A stretch of 64,000 nt of DNA from Catonella morbi ATCC 51271. Its GTDB lineage: Bacteria; Bacillota; Clostridia; Lachnospirales; Lachnospiraceae. This document shows, one piece after another, positions 1 through 9,097 of this stretch. A model generated the notes under the pieces. The model did not search any database, was not told the origin of the DNA, and worked only from the letters and a program-made list of their open reading frames with translations. Where the stretch lies: the NCBI RefSeq assembly GCF_000160035.2, contig NZ_KI535370.1, positions 1 to 64,000 of the forward strand, in the 5' to 3' direction. The stretch's first letter is position 1, and each line of letters starts with the position of its first letter. A program made the translations under genes and the position numbers.

Positions 1-286
<286 letters not shown>

Positions 287-583
287 GTGTTTGGCCTTCG
301 TCAGAATGAGCTGACTTTAATCTTTGCTCATTCCGTTATCAACTGGCTAAAGTTGATAATTTTTACTGTTTTATAAGGATGTTCTTTCTCGCTAAGCTTC
401 GAAAGAACGACTTAAATTCTAAATTCATACTTCGTCTGTGACTTGTATTCATTAAGAATTTAATGTCAAGGTTATACAGATATTACTACCTGTATGCGTT
501 CGTTTTGAATTTTCAAGATTGTCTCACTATTTAATTATCAAAGTTCATTTTGCCTCATCACCTATCAGCGATTCAGCTCAGAT
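287..583 (-). other. rRNA leader region
   Basis: This stretch is the transcribed leader between the rRNA promoter and mature 16S, with no gene in it. It holds inverted repeats, for example GTTCTTTC at 381-388 with GAAAGAAC at 401-408, and ATCAAC/GTTGAT near 340-358. Such stems are expected in rRNA leaders for antitermination or RNase III processing; the role here is inferred. Confidence 0.6.
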
Positions 584-612
584 ATTCTATCATACGATTT
601 TGCCTTTGTCAA
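584..612 (-). promoter_or_regulatory. rRNA operon promoter
   Basis: On the minus strand a perfect -35 box TTGACA (612-607) is followed by a 17-nt spacer and the -10 box TAGAAT (589-584). It points toward the 16S gene about 290 nt downstream. Transcription should start near 577. Confidence 0.85.
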
Positions 613-643
613 GAACTTATTTTAAGTTTTTTCGCAAAATCAA

Positions 644-732
644 CGGAGAAACAGGGATTTGAACCCTGGCGCCGCTACTAACGACCTACTCCCTTTCCAG
701 GGGAGCCCCTTCAGCCTCTTGGGTATTTCTCC
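644..732 (-). tRNA. tRNA-Ser (anticodon GGA)
   Basis: Folding the minus strand gives acceptor arms GGAGAAA/TTTCTCC, a T-loop GGTTCAAATCC, a long variable arm typical of serine tRNAs and an anticodon loop CTGGAAA with anticodon GGA. The discriminator base is G. CCA is not encoded: the next bases are TTG. Confidence 0.96.
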
Positions 733-758
733 AAGGCTTACACATAAACCATATGAAG

Positions 759-844
759 CGGAGAAGGTGGGATTCGAACCCACGGTCCCTTTCAGGATCA
801 CCGGTTTTCAAGACCGGCTCTTTAAACCACTCAGACACCTCTCC
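759..844 (-). tRNA. tRNA-Ser (anticodon UGA)
   Basis: The minus strand gives acceptor arms GGAGAGG/CTTCTCC, a T-arm with GGTTCGAATCC, a long variable arm and an anticodon loop with UGA (TCTTGAAAA). The discriminator is G and CCA is not encoded. It lies 26 nt upstream of tRNA-Ser(GGA), probably in the same transcript. Confidence 0.96.
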
Positions 845-875
845 AGTGACTGTCTTCAACTGCGACAGCTCAATT

Positions 876-904
876 AGTTTATCATATTAGTATTATATTG
901 TCAA
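876..904 (-). promoter_or_regulatory. Promoter of the tRNA-Ser pair
   Basis: The minus strand shows -35 TTGACA (904-899), a 17-nt spacer and -10 TAAACT (881-876), ending about 30 nt before the 5' end of tRNA-Ser(UGA). This is a near-consensus sigma-A promoter. The rest of 905-1087, downstream of tsaD, shows no gene that I can support. Confidence 0.8.
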
Positions 905-1087
905 CAAGAATTTTAAACTTTTTCATTTATAGCCTTTTATCTATGTCAAGACAAATTTATCACCAATTATTCACGCCATGTGCATATATCTCTTACTCCA
1001 CATAGAACGGTAGGATAAACTGATTTCTATATATGACTATAGGTGATATTTCACAAGATGTTTCGTAAATAATTTGGGTTAATATTA

Positions 1088-2098
1088 CTATCTTTGTCCC
1101 AATTTAAGACTAGGTACTGCATTTAAGGTTAAGTCTGATATTAACCCCTTTTTATAATCATAATAAGCCGCCGCTCCTATCATAGCAGCATTGTCAGTAC
1201 ATAAAACAGGAGAAGGATAATATAAACTAAACCCTCGTTTTTCACATTCTTCCTTCATTCCGGTTCTCAAGGCTGTATTAGATGCTACTCCACCGGCCAT
1301 TGCAATCTTATTAAACCCAAGTCTCTTAGCACCTTCTATAGTATGACTTACAAGAACATCAACCACCGCTTCCTGAAAAGATGCGGCAACATCAGCCCTG
1401 TTTACCTCTTCACCCTTCATTTCACAGGAGTTTAAATAATTAAGAACCGCCGATTTTACTCCGCTGAAGCTGAAATCAAAAGGATTATCTACCACCTTTG
1501 CCCTAGGAAAAGCTATTGCTTCTTTATTTCCCTCTTCTGATATTTTCTGAATCTTAGGTCCGCCGGGATATCCAAGTCCTATGGCTCTCGCTACTTTGTC
1601 AAAGGCTTCTCCCGCAGCATCATCCCTTGTTTTACCCAACACTTCATATTCTCCGTAGTCTTTGACTATTACCAGATTAGTATGACCTCCGGATACAACC
1701 AAGCATAAAAACGGTGGCTCTAATTCTTTATTTTCAATGTAGTTCGCAGAAATATGACCTTCTATATGATGTACTCCGATAAGCGGTTTATTATGTGCAA
1801 AAGCTATGGCTTTGGCTGCGGAAACTCCGACCAACAATGCCCCAACCAAACCGGGACCATAGGTTACCGCTACTGCATCTACTTCTTCCATTGTAAGTTT
1901 AGCTTCACATAGAGCCTCGTCAATTACCTGAATTACTTTTTCAATATGCTTTCTGGAGGCAATCTCAGGCACTACTCCTCCATAAAGCTTATGTATATCT
2001 ATCTGCGATGATATTATATTAGAAAGAACGTTTCTGCCATCTCTTACTATTGCTGCGGCAGTTTCATCACAAGATGATTCAATAGCCAATATATTCAT
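1088..2098 (-). CDS. tsaD: tRNA t6A37 threonylcarbamoyltransferase TsaD
   Basis: TsaD (Gcp/Kae1 family) transfers the threonylcarbamoyl group to A37 of tRNAs that read ANN codons, working with TsaB and TsaE, which are encoded in the same block (4213-5354). The 336-aa protein starts [16 protein letters not shown], has the metal-binding HHIEGH motif near residue 107-112 and the ASKH-fold motifs VVSGGHTNL and AMAGGVASN. The length fits the family. An earlier ATG at 2110 has its Shine-Dalgarno against the codon; ATG 2098 has GAGGA with a 5-nt spacer, formed inside the first codons of the longer version, so I prefer 2098. A terminator separates it from the gene upstream, so it probably has its own promoter. 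Confidence 0.95.
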   Translation of the reverse strand: MNILAIESSCDETAAAIVRDGRNVLSNIISSQIDIHKLYGGVVPEIASRKHIEKVIQVIDEALCEAKLTMEEVDAVAVTYGPGLVGALLVGVSAAKAIAFAHNKPLIGVHHIEGHISANYIENKELEPPFLCLVVSGGHTNLVIVKDYGEYEVLGKTRDDAAGEAFDKVARAIGLGYPGGPKIQKISEEGNKEAIAFPRAKVVDNPFDFSFSGVKSAVLNYLNSCEMKGEEVNRADVAASFQEAVVDVLVSHTIEGAKRLGFNKIAMAGGVASNTALRTGMKEECEKRGFSLYYPSPVLCTDNAAMIGAAAYYDYKKGLISDLTLNAVPSLKLGQR

Positions 2099-2159
2099 AT
2101 ATTTCCTCATTCCTTTATTTCATTATTCTATCATAACATCTTACCGTTTCTCATTACCT

Positions 2160-2206
2160 GCTAAAATCAAATCAGCCTCACAGAGAATCCCATCTATGCG
2201 AGGCTG
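2160..2206 (-). terminator. Rho-independent terminator after the DUF6715-like gene
   Basis: CAGCCTC (2173-2179) pairs with GAGGCTG (2200-2206), with partial pairing inside, and on the minus strand the stem is followed by ATTTTGATTTTAG. It separates the rnz-side transcript from tsaD. Confidence 0.65.
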
Positions 2207-2224
2207 TCATATTTGAATTTAAAT

Positions 2225-2806
2225 TTAGAAGGTTTTTGTGGTTACTTCCCAAAAAAGAATCTTCCATCTTCCTTTTTCATCTTCTCTTAAATAATATTTA
2301 TGATTGGTTTTCTTATGCCCATTTCCTTCCTTAAGGAAAAAAGACACTAAAAGATTACAGAATTTATAACCGCCTCTCTCTTCTTTTTCAGCATCCGAAA
2401 GTTCCTGTACCCCAATGTTTATTATAGTAGTCTTGGATTTCTTGTATCCTTCTATATCTTTTTTCAGTCTTTCCACATATGCATCATAAGGATTTCTTTT
2501 CAGCAATTCTTCATCAAACAATTTTTGGTTTTGCATAGCCAAAGCCTTAATTTGCTCGTCAGTAAGTTTCTCATTATAATAACATTTCATAAGCCTATTG
2601 TTTATTTTAAGCACTTCTCTGGCAGTACCGGGATAATTTTCATCTAAATCAAGGTCTATGAGTTTCTCGACTTCAGTTTTACTTTTTCTGGCTTCCCAGT
2701 TTTTTTCCCCAATATTTCTGGCCAAAAAAAATCCACCAACAATAAAAACCGCAAGAGCAATCATCACTGCAACAACTACAACCGGATTTTGTGCTTTTTT
2801 ATACAT
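2225..2806 (-). CDS. Small single-pass membrane protein, DUF6715-like
   Basis: A 193-aa protein with one N-terminal membrane segment (about residues 8-30, VVVVAVMIALAVFIVGGFF) and a basic, mostly polar domain outside. The NYPGTAREVLK motif resembles a small family of Lachnospiraceae proteins annotated DUF6715; I assign this from memory with moderate confidence, and no function is known to me. I chose ATG 2806 because GGGGGGAG stands 4 nt before it; the first in-frame start (2836) would overlap rnz by 17 nt. It follows rnz by 13 nt and is probably cotranscribed with it. Confidence 0.75.
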   Translation of the reverse strand: MYKKAQNPVVVVAVMIALAVFIVGGFFLARNIGEKNWEARKSKTEVEKLIDLDLDENYPGTAREVLKINNRLMKCYYNEKLTDEQIKALAMQNQKLFDEELLKRNPYDAYVERLKKDIEGYKKSKTTIINIGVQELSDAEKEERGGYKFCNLLVSFFLKEGNGHKKTNHKYYLREDEKGRWKILFWEVTTKTF

Positions 2807-2819
2807 AAAGCTCCCCCCC

Positions 2820-3734
2820 TTATTCGTCTTCATCAAACATCAAGTCTATGCTTTTCCCATCTTTACCAAGCTTAACCTTATTAAATATTTCCTTAGCTTC
2901 TTTTATATACATCTCCGGATGAGCCATAGCAGGGCTGTAATGAGTCAGCCACATTTTTCTCGGATTAGCCTTTTTACCTAATTCACAAGCCTCGTACATA
3001 GTCATATGCTTCTTTTCTTTTGCTTTCTGATCCGATTCATGGTCTCCATACATTCCTTCACAGATGAACAAGTCCGCATCGGCTGCTTTTTCAGCAATTA
3101 CAGTTACAGGTCTTGTATCCGTACAATAGGTAACTTTAAGACCCCTTCTTTCTCCGCCCATAACCATATCCGGAGTATATGTTTTTCCTTCAAACTCTAC
3201 AACCTCTCCCTTTTGAAGTCTGTTCCAACATTTTAACGGAACATCATTTTCTTTGGCCTTATCGGGTAAAAACCTTCCCGCTCTTTCTACTACAATATTA
3301 TATCCATAACAAACCACATTATGTTTGACCTTAAAAGCCTCTATTTTCATTCCTAAGAACTCAAAAACTCCTCCGTCTCCTTCAATCTCAACAAAGTTTA
3401 CGTCAAAAGGAAGTTCAGGCGCAATAATGCATAACGACTTTACAACCTTTTCTATTCCTTTAGGACCTAAGATAGTAAGAGGATCGGTTCTCCCTGAATT
3501 GCCGATAGAAAGCAAAAGTCCCGGTATACCTGCAACATGATCTCCATGAAAGTGAGTTATGCAAATAAGTCCTATCGGATTAACACTCCATCCTTTTTTC
3601 TTAATGGCAACCTGAGTTCCTTCACCACAGTCTATAAGTACACTGTTACCGTTATAACGTGCAAGCAAGGAGGTAAGAAACCTGTTAGGCAACGGCATCA
3701 TCCCGCCTGTACCTAATAAACATATATCCAGCAT
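2820..3734 (-). CDS. rnz: Ribonuclease Z
   Basis: RNase Z (ElaC) cuts the 3' trailer of pre-tRNAs that lack an encoded CCA, as both tRNA-Ser genes in this window do. The 304-aa protein has the metallo-beta-lactamase motif THFHGDHVAGIPG around residues 60-72, an early GTGG segment, a later CDTRP segment and the AHP/LTHYSP histidines near the C-terminus. The length is normal for the short bacterial form. ATG 3734 is preceded by AAGGAGG. It lies 32 nt after rimI in the same direction. Confidence 0.95.
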   Translation of the reverse strand: MLDICLLGTGGMMPLPNRFLTSLLARYNGNSVLIDCGEGTQVAIKKKGWSVNPIGLICITHFHGDHVAGIPGLLLSIGNSGRTDPLTILGPKGIEKVVKSLCIIAPELPFDVNFVEIEGDGGVFEFLGMKIEAFKVKHNVVCYGYNIVVERAGRFLPDKAKENDVPLKCWNRLQKGEVVEFEGKTYTPDMVMGGERRGLKVTYCTDTRPVTVIAEKAADADLFICEGMYGDHESDQKAKEKKHMTMYEACELGKKANPRKMWLTHYSPAMAHPEMYIKEAKEIFNKVKLGKDGKSIDLMFDEDE

Positions 3735-3766
3735 TCATCCTCCTTATAATTTTACTAATCGGTAGA

Positions 3767-4210
3767 TCAGATTTTAAGCGACATAAGTAAGGCATCTTCT
3801 TTCGGCTCATCATAAAAGTTCGGACGTATACCATCCTCTTTGAAACCAAGTTTTTTATACAGACTGATTGCAGCCTTATTGCCACACCTAACCTCTAACA
3901 GAAACTTTCTTCTGTTATCTGATTTACCGTAATCAATCAGTTTTGTTAGTAAAAGACTTCCTATGCCTCTGCCACGGCTGTCTTTCTTAACTGCCACATT
4001 ATATATCTCTGCTTCATCAAGCACTCCCCAATAGCCACAGTAACCCAACACTTCTTCTTTGCAGACTGCACAAAAGTAATGTCTGTCAGGACGTTCTATA
4101 CATTCTAAAAATGCTTTCTCTGACCAGGGAAGGGAAAATGTTTTCTTTTCTATTTCCGCAACCTGAGAACAATATTCTTCTTTAAGTTCTACTATTTCAA
4201 CTTCATCCAT
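3767..4210 (-). CDS. rimI: Ribosomal-protein-S18-alanine N-acetyltransferase-type GNAT protein
   Basis: A 147-aa GNAT acetyltransferase. The acetyl-CoA pyrophosphate-binding stretch is seen as SRGRGIGSLLLTKL (about residues 79-92), followed by NKAAISLYKKLGFKEDG, the usual GNAT C-terminal part. RimI acetylates the N-terminal alanine of S18; the assignment rests on its place directly after tsaB (2 nt apart), the standard order in Firmicutes. The substrate itself cannot be read from the sequence. The Shine-Dalgarno is weak, in line with translational coupling to tsaB. Confidence 0.88.
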   Translation of the reverse strand: MDEVEIVELKEEYCSQVAEIEKKTFSLPWSEKAFLECIERPDRHYFCAVCKEEVLGYCGYWGVLDEAEIYNVAVKKDSRGRGIGSLLLTKLIDYGKSDNRRKFLLEVRCGNKAAISLYKKLGFKEDGIRPNFYDEPKEDALLMSLKI

Positions 4211-4212
4211 AG

Positions 4213-4932
4213 CTATTCTCTGTTTTCCGAATTCTTTTCGTTTCTTTCTCTTTCTGCCTGAGAAAGCCTTAAATATACGGGCTCATGGCTTTCTGCCGTT
4301 TCGGTAATACCTCTATTATAATACATTTTTCCCAAAACTGCCACACTTCCCGCTCTTTGTTTTGAAATATTTGCAGGAGCATAGAAATGAGTATTAATAA
4401 GCTTTTCCTCTATAACAGATTTATATACAGGTACTCCATCTCCCAGAAAAACCACTTTTTCTCCGGAAAATTCATTATTAAGCTCTTCTAAAAGATCCTG
4501 TACTGACAAAGCTCTTTGTTCTTTAAGTTCTGTAAACTCACCGCCATTGAAGGTGTAAAGTCCGGTGTAAACCTGTTCTCTTCTGGCATCCATAATCGGA
4601 CAGATAATTCCGTCAAAAAATTGTATATTGTAAGCCAGGGCCGCAAGTGTCGGTACGGGAACAATTGGTTTGTTTAAGCTGTAAGCAAGTCCCTTGGCAG
4701 TAGCAGAACCAATCCTAAGCCCGGTAAACGAACCCGGTCCTGCTGCTATAGAAATCGCATCAATTTCCTGCAAATTAAGTTCTGACATTTTTACTATCTC
4801 ATCAAGCATAGGCATAAGAGTAGTTGAATGAGTTTTTTTATGCTCTACGGTATATTCAGCTACAAGAGTTTCGTCTTCCACTATCGCAACAGAGGCTACC
4901 AGGCCCGAACTATCTATACCTATAAGTTTCAT
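4213..4932 (-). CDS. tsaB: tRNA t6A biosynthesis protein TsaB
   Basis: TsaB is the inactive ASKH-fold partner of TsaD in the threonylcarbamoyl transfer complex. This 239-aa protein starts MKLIGIDSSGLVASVAIVED and contains ISIAAGPGSFTGLRIG around residues 61-76, the family hallmark. The length fits. Its start overlaps the end of tsaE by 4 nt, so the two are translationally coupled. The C-terminal tail is charged and poorly conserved. Confidence 0.94.
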   Translation of the reverse strand: MKLIGIDSSGLVASVAIVEDETLVAEYTVEHKKTHSTTLMPMLDEIVKMSELNLQEIDAISIAAGPGSFTGLRIGSATAKGLAYSLNKPIVPVPTLAALAYNIQFFDGIICPIMDARREQVYTGLYTFNGGEFTELKEQRALSVQDLLEELNNEFSGEKVVFLGDGVPVYKSVIEEKLINTHFYAPANISKQRAGSVAVLGKMYYNRGITETAESHEPVYLRLSQAERERNEKNSENRE

Positions 4933-5354
4933 TCTTCTACCACTACCCTTCTGTATTCAAAGCCTTTCGACATATCTTTTTCTATAATAATATGGATTGC
5001 GGATTCGGGAATTAATTCCTCTATTCTTGATGCCCATTCTATAAGGCAGACTCCTTCTCCAAAAAAATAGTCCTCAAAGCCTATTTCATCCATTTCCGAA
5101 ATATCTCCGATTCGGTACACATCAAAATGATAGAGAGGAAGTCTCCCCTCTGTATATTCCTGTACTATAGTAAATGTAGGACTGTCTATGTTCTCTTCTA
5201 TATTAAGCCCCTCGGCAAAGCCTTTTGTGAATACAGTTTTACCTACTCCGAGGTCGCCTTCAAGGCAGATAATCTCTCCCTTATCTGCCTTTTCACCGAG
5301 TTTTTTGCCGATTTCAAATGTCATTTCTTCTGAAAAACTATCATAAACGGTCAT
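4929..5354 (-). CDS. tsaE: tRNA t6A biosynthesis ATPase TsaE
   Basis: TsaE is the P-loop ATPase that turns over the TsaB-TsaD complex. The 141-aa protein has a Walker A motif GDLGVGKTVFTKG around residues 38-50, then IDSPTFTIVQEY and the HFDVYRI segment that are typical of YjeE/TsaE. The start ATG 5354 is 3 nt after the tex stop codon, with AAAGGG upstream. Confidence 0.95.
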   Translation of the reverse strand: MTVYDSFSEEMTFEIGKKLGEKADKGEIICLEGDLGVGKTVFTKGFAEGLNIEENIDSPTFTIVQEYTEGRLPLYHFDVYRIGDISEMDEIGFEDYFFGEGVCLIEWASRIEELIPESAIHIIIEKDMSKGFEYRRVVVEE

Positions 5355-5357
5355 TTC

Positions 5358-7508
5358 TTAACCCTTTGCCTGTTTAATACTTAAAGATATTCTTTTCTTA
5401 GGAATATCTACTCCGATAACTTTCACATCAACTATATCACCGACACTTACCACTTCAAGCGGGTGTTTTACAAATTTTTTATCTGACAGCTCCGAAATAT
5501 GAACCAATCCATCCTGATGTACTCCGATATCGACAAAAGCCCCGAAGTCAATTACATTGCGGACAGTTCCCTTCATCACCATGCCTTCTTTAAGGTCTTT
5601 CATATCCATAACATCTGTACGGAGAATAGGAGCAGGAAGGTCTGCTCTCGGATCTCTTCCCGGCTTTTCAAGCTCGCTTATAATATCTTTTAGCGTAAGC
5701 TCCCCTACATCCAGCTTAGCTGTTAAGTCCGGATGTTTCTTTATTTCAACAGAGATTCCCTTAATTCCTCCTCTAAGCTCAGATAAATCATAGCCCAAAG
5801 CCTTAAGAATATCTTCTGCTGCCTTATAAGACTCAGGATGTACACTGCTTGAGTCGAGAGGATTGTCTCCATCCATAATACGCATAAAGCCCGCACACTG
5901 CAGAAATGCCTTAGGACCGAGTTTAGCAACCTTTAGCAATTCTTTTCTGTTCTTAAACTTTCCGTTTTCTTCTCTGAAACTCACAATATTCTTTGCTATT
6001 GTTCCGTTTATTCCCGAGACATAGGAAAGAAGCGGTGCTGAGGCTGTATTAAGGTCTACTCCAACCTTGTTTACACAGTCCTCTACAACTCCGCCAAGAG
6101 CCTCTTCAAGCTTCTTTTTATTCATATCATGCTGATACTGTCCTACTCCTATAGCCTTTGGCTCTATCTTTACCAGTTCAGCAAGAGGATCCTGAAGTCT
6201 TCTGGCTATGGAAGCCGCACTTCTCTGACCCACATCAAATTCCGGAAATTCCTCAGTAGCGAGCTTACTTGCTGAATACACTGAAGCTCCCGCCTCATTT
6301 ACGATTACATAAGAAACTGGAAGGTGCATCTCCTTAATCATATCCGAAATTATTTTCTCGGACTCTCTGGACGCAGTGCCGTTTCCTACCGATATCAGTG
6401 AAATTCCATATTTTTTAATTAAATCCGCTACTATTTTCTTGGTTTCAGCCACCTTGTTCTGTGGTTCTGTAGGGTAAACAACCGTTGTATAAAGTACCTT
6501 TCCGGTTTCATCAATAACAGCTAACTTACAGCCTGTTCTAAATGCCGGATCCCAACCTAGAACCCTTTTTCCCAAAATTGGTGGCTGCATAAGAAGCTGT
6601 GTAAGGTTCTTTCCAAATACTTTAATTGCACCGTCTTCCGCATTTTCTGTAAGTTCTGCCCTTATTTCATTTTCTATGGAAGGAGCAATTAATCTTGTGT
6701 AGGCATCAATAGCTGTCTCCTTAAGCACTTCTGAGGTGTTCTTATTTTCTCCGGTTATAACTTTTCTACATAAGTAGTCTAATATTTCATCTACCGGAGC
6801 TTCTATTTTTACTGTTAAAACCTTTTCAGCTTCTCCACGATTAATTGCAAGTATTCTGTAACCCGTAATCTTTTTTACCGGCTCACTGAAACTGTAATAA
6901 GTTTCATATACCGATTCAGCTTCCTTGTCTTTTGCTTCTGAAACTACATTTCCCTTTTCAAAGGTAATATTTCTTATGTATTTTCTATAGTCGGCATTAT
7001 CCGATATTTCTTCGGCAATAATGTCCATAGCTCCCTTGATTGCAGAATCAGTATCTAAAATTCCTTTTTCTTCATTGATATAGGCAAGAGCTTCTTCTTC
7101 TAAAGGCTTATCTGTCTGCTGAAGCGAAATTATAACAGCAAGTCCCGAAAGCCCTGCTTCCTTAGCTATAGTAGCTCTGGTTCTTCTCTTTTGCTTGTAC
7201 GGTCTGTATAAATCTTCAACTGAAACCAAAGTCTCTGCTGCCTCTATTGCAAGCTTTAACTCCTCCGTAAGTTTTCCCTGTTCGTCTATAAGCCCTATAA
7301 CCTGAGCCTTTCTGTCTTCAAGATTATTCAGATATCTGAGCCTTTCATCCAGATTACGCAGCACCTCATCATTAAGTGCTCCATGCTGCTCTTTTCTGTA
7401 TCTTGCTATAAAAGGTATGGTATTCCCCTCATCTATAAGCTTTATTACTGCATTTACCTGCTCTGTCTTAATACCAAGTTCTTCTGCAATTTTCTTTGCT
7501 ATGTCCAT
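5358..7508 (-). CDS. tex: Tex-type S1 RNA-binding transcription accessory protein
   Basis: A 716-aa Tex family protein. The order seen is: N-terminal Tex domain with NTIPFIARYRKE (about 28-39), a YqgF/RNase H-like domain with GWDPAFRTGCKLAVID (about 317-332), helix-hairpin-helix repeats with LNTASAPLLSYVSGI, and a C-terminal S1 domain with GMVMKGTVRNVIDFGAFVDIG (about 640-660). Tex binds nucleic acid and is linked to transcription and RNA quality control; its exact role in Firmicutes is unsettled. It starts 41 nt after the aspartate kinase stop with GAGGG upstream and probably heads the tsaE-tsaB-rimI-rnz transcript or continues the aspartate kinase one. Confidence 0.94.
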   Translation of the reverse strand: MDIAKKIAEELGIKTEQVNAVIKLIDEGNTIPFIARYRKEQHGALNDEVLRNLDERLRYLNNLEDRKAQVIGLIDEQGKLTEELKLAIEAAETLVSVEDLYRPYKQKRRTRATIAKEAGLSGLAVIISLQQTDKPLEEEALAYINEEKGILDTDSAIKGAMDIIAEEISDNADYRKYIRNITFEKGNVVSEAKDKEAESVYETYYSFSEPVKKITGYRILAINRGEAEKVLTVKIEAPVDEILDYLCRKVITGENKNTSEVLKETAIDAYTRLIAPSIENEIRAELTENAEDGAIKVFGKNLTQLLMQPPILGKRVLGWDPAFRTGCKLAVIDETGKVLYTTVVYPTEPQNKVAETKKIVADLIKKYGISLISVGNGTASRESEKIISDMIKEMHLPVSYVIVNEAGASVYSASKLATEEFPEFDVGQRSAASIARRLQDPLAELVKIEPKAIGVGQYQHDMNKKKLEEALGGVVEDCVNKVGVDLNTASAPLLSYVSGINGTIAKNIVSFREENGKFKNRKELLKVAKLGPKAFLQCAGFMRIMDGDNPLDSSSVHPESYKAAEDILKALGYDLSELRGGIKGISVEIKKHPDLTAKLDVGELTLKDIISELEKPGRDPRADLPAPILRTDVMDMKDLKEGMVMKGTVRNVIDFGAFVDIGVHQDGLVHISELSDKKFVKHPLEVVSVGDIVDVKVIGVDIPKKRISLSIKQAKG

Positions 7509-7549
7509 TGTCTTACCCTCTAAATAATTTTTTTGAAGCTTGTATAATT

Positions 7550-8869
7550 CTAAAGTTGAACTTCTACAAATATATCATAAATTGCCTTAATTGCAAACTC
7601 AAAATCATCATTATCTACTCCGATTATGATATTAAGCTCGCTTGAACCCTGATCAATCATCCTTACATTGATTCGTGCATGAGCAAGGGCAGCAAATATT
7701 CTTCCGGCTGTTCCCCTGGCAGACTTCATTCCCCTGCCTACTACAGCGATAAGTGCAATACCGGACTCTATTTCTATAGAATCAGGTTCTGCAAGTTTAT
7801 GAATAGCAGAAATTACAAGCTGTTCCTTAGGCTCGAAGGCTTTCTGCTCTACAAAAAGTGTCATGGTATCTATACCGGACGGCATATGCTCAAATGAAAT
7901 ATCATTTTCTTCAAATGCCTGTAAAACCTTCCTTCCGAAGCCGACCTCAACATTCATCATATCTTTATCTATATTGATGGCGGAAAATCCCTTTCTTCCG
8001 GCAATGCCCGTAATGACATATTTAGATTTTTGTCCCGTACTTTCAACTATCCAACTTCCCGGATCTTCAGGAGCATTAGTATTCTTGATATTTACCGGAA
8101 TACCCGCCTTTCTTACAGGGAAGATAGAGTCTTCGTGCAAAACAGAAGCTCCCATATATGAAAGCTCACGCAGCTCTTTGTATGTAATAATATCAATAGG
8201 TTCAGGATTATAAATTATTCTCGGATCTGCAACCAGGAAGCCTGAAACATCAGTCCAATTCTCATAAATATCAGCCTTAATAGCCCTTGCAACAATAGCC
8301 CCGGTAATATCCGAGCCGCCTCTTGAGAAAGTCTTTATAGTACCGTCCGGTAAGGAGCCATAAAACCCTGGGATTACCGCATATTCAACCTTTTTAAGCT
8401 TCTTTCCGAGGACTTCATTGGTTTTTTCGGAATCAAAGACACCCTCTTTGTTGAAAAACAATACAGTAGCAGCATCTACGAAGGTAAAATCAAGGTAGTT
8501 TGCCATAATAATTCCGTTAAGATATTCACCTCTGGAAGCCGCATAGTCCTTCCCTGCTTTTTCTTTAAGATTTTTCTCAATAAGAGCAAACTCCTCCTCC
8601 AAAGAAAGAGATATGCCAAGTCCCTCAATTATTTCATTATATCTTGATTTAATATCTTCAAATTCTTCTGAAAAGTCTTCATTATTTACAGCCTTTTCCT
8701 GACACTTATAAAGTAAATCAGTTACCTTAACATCTGTGTTAAATCTCTTGCCCGGCGCTGAAGGTATTGCAAAATGTCTGTCCTTATCCGACTTTATTAT
8801 ATCTCCGACTTTTTTAAATTGTTCTGCATTTGCGAGTGAACTTCCACCAAATTTAACTACTTTTAACAA
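7550..8869 (-). CDS. Aspartate kinase
   Basis: Phosphorylates aspartate, the first step toward lysine (with DapB, 25405), threonine and methionine. The 439-aa protein begins with the KFGGSS phosphate-binding motif, has TFSRGGSDITGA in the catalytic domain (about 182-193) and two C-terminal ACT domains (from about 290), the usual site of feedback control. The start is TTG at 8869: GGAGG lies 8 nt before it, while the TTG at 8884 lies inside that Shine-Dalgarno. It follows hom with an unusually long, hairpin-rich gap. Which amino acid inhibits it cannot be read from sequence. Confidence 0.93.
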   Translation of the reverse strand: MLKVVKFGGSSLANAEQFKKVGDIIKSDKDRHFAIPSAPGKRFNTDVKVTDLLYKCQEKAVNNEDFSEEFEDIKSRYNEIIEGLGISLSLEEEFALIEKNLKEKAGKDYAASRGEYLNGIIMANYLDFTFVDAATVLFFNKEGVFDSEKTNEVLGKKLKKVEYAVIPGFYGSLPDGTIKTFSRGGSDITGAIVARAIKADIYENWTDVSGFLVADPRIIYNPEPIDIITYKELRELSYMGASVLHEDSIFPVRKAGIPVNIKNTNAPEDPGSWIVESTGQKSKYVITGIAGRKGFSAINIDKDMMNVEVGFGRKVLQAFEENDISFEHMPSGIDTMTLFVEQKAFEPKEQLVISAIHKLAEPDSIEIESGIALIAVVGRGMKSARGTAGRIFAALAHARINVRMIDQGSSELNIIIGVDNDDFEFAIKAIYDIFVEVQL

Positions 8870-8903
8870 ACCTTTTTCCTCCAAATCTTTTATTCACAAT
8901 AAA

Positions 8904-9089
8904 GTGTGAGTTTGCACACACTTCGTGCTCGAGCGGTGCCGTAAGGCAAACTTCCCTGCCGTAAGATGCACATCCCTCGGAGAGATTTTTATTTACCAAG
9001 GAATTCCAAGGGAATTTCATGGTAAATAAAAATATCTGCAAATACCATTCACTATAGCGTAACGCTTAATGATGATATTTGCAAGATAT
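8904..9089 (-). repeat. Hairpin-rich spacer between hom and the aspartate kinase gene
   Basis: This 228-nt gap holds several inverted repeats. TTTTTATTTACCA (8986-8998) pairs perfectly with 9020-9032, and inside it AATTCC/GGAATT (9002-9007, 9011-9016) forms the hairpin tip. ATATCTGCAAATA (9032-9044) pairs with 9076-9089 apart from one bulge, around an AGCG-TAA-CGCT hairpin (9056-9066). GTGCCGTAAGGC and CTGCCGTAAGAT near 8935-8966 form a short direct repeat. No gene is supported. It may stabilise or process the mRNA between the two cistrons; this is inference. Confidence 0.6.
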
Positions 9090-9097
9090 TTTTTTCA

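Noticed and set aside
659-877. 72-aa plus-strand ORF across both tRNA-Ser genes
   Set aside because: It is antisense to two clear tRNA genes and has no ribosome-binding site.
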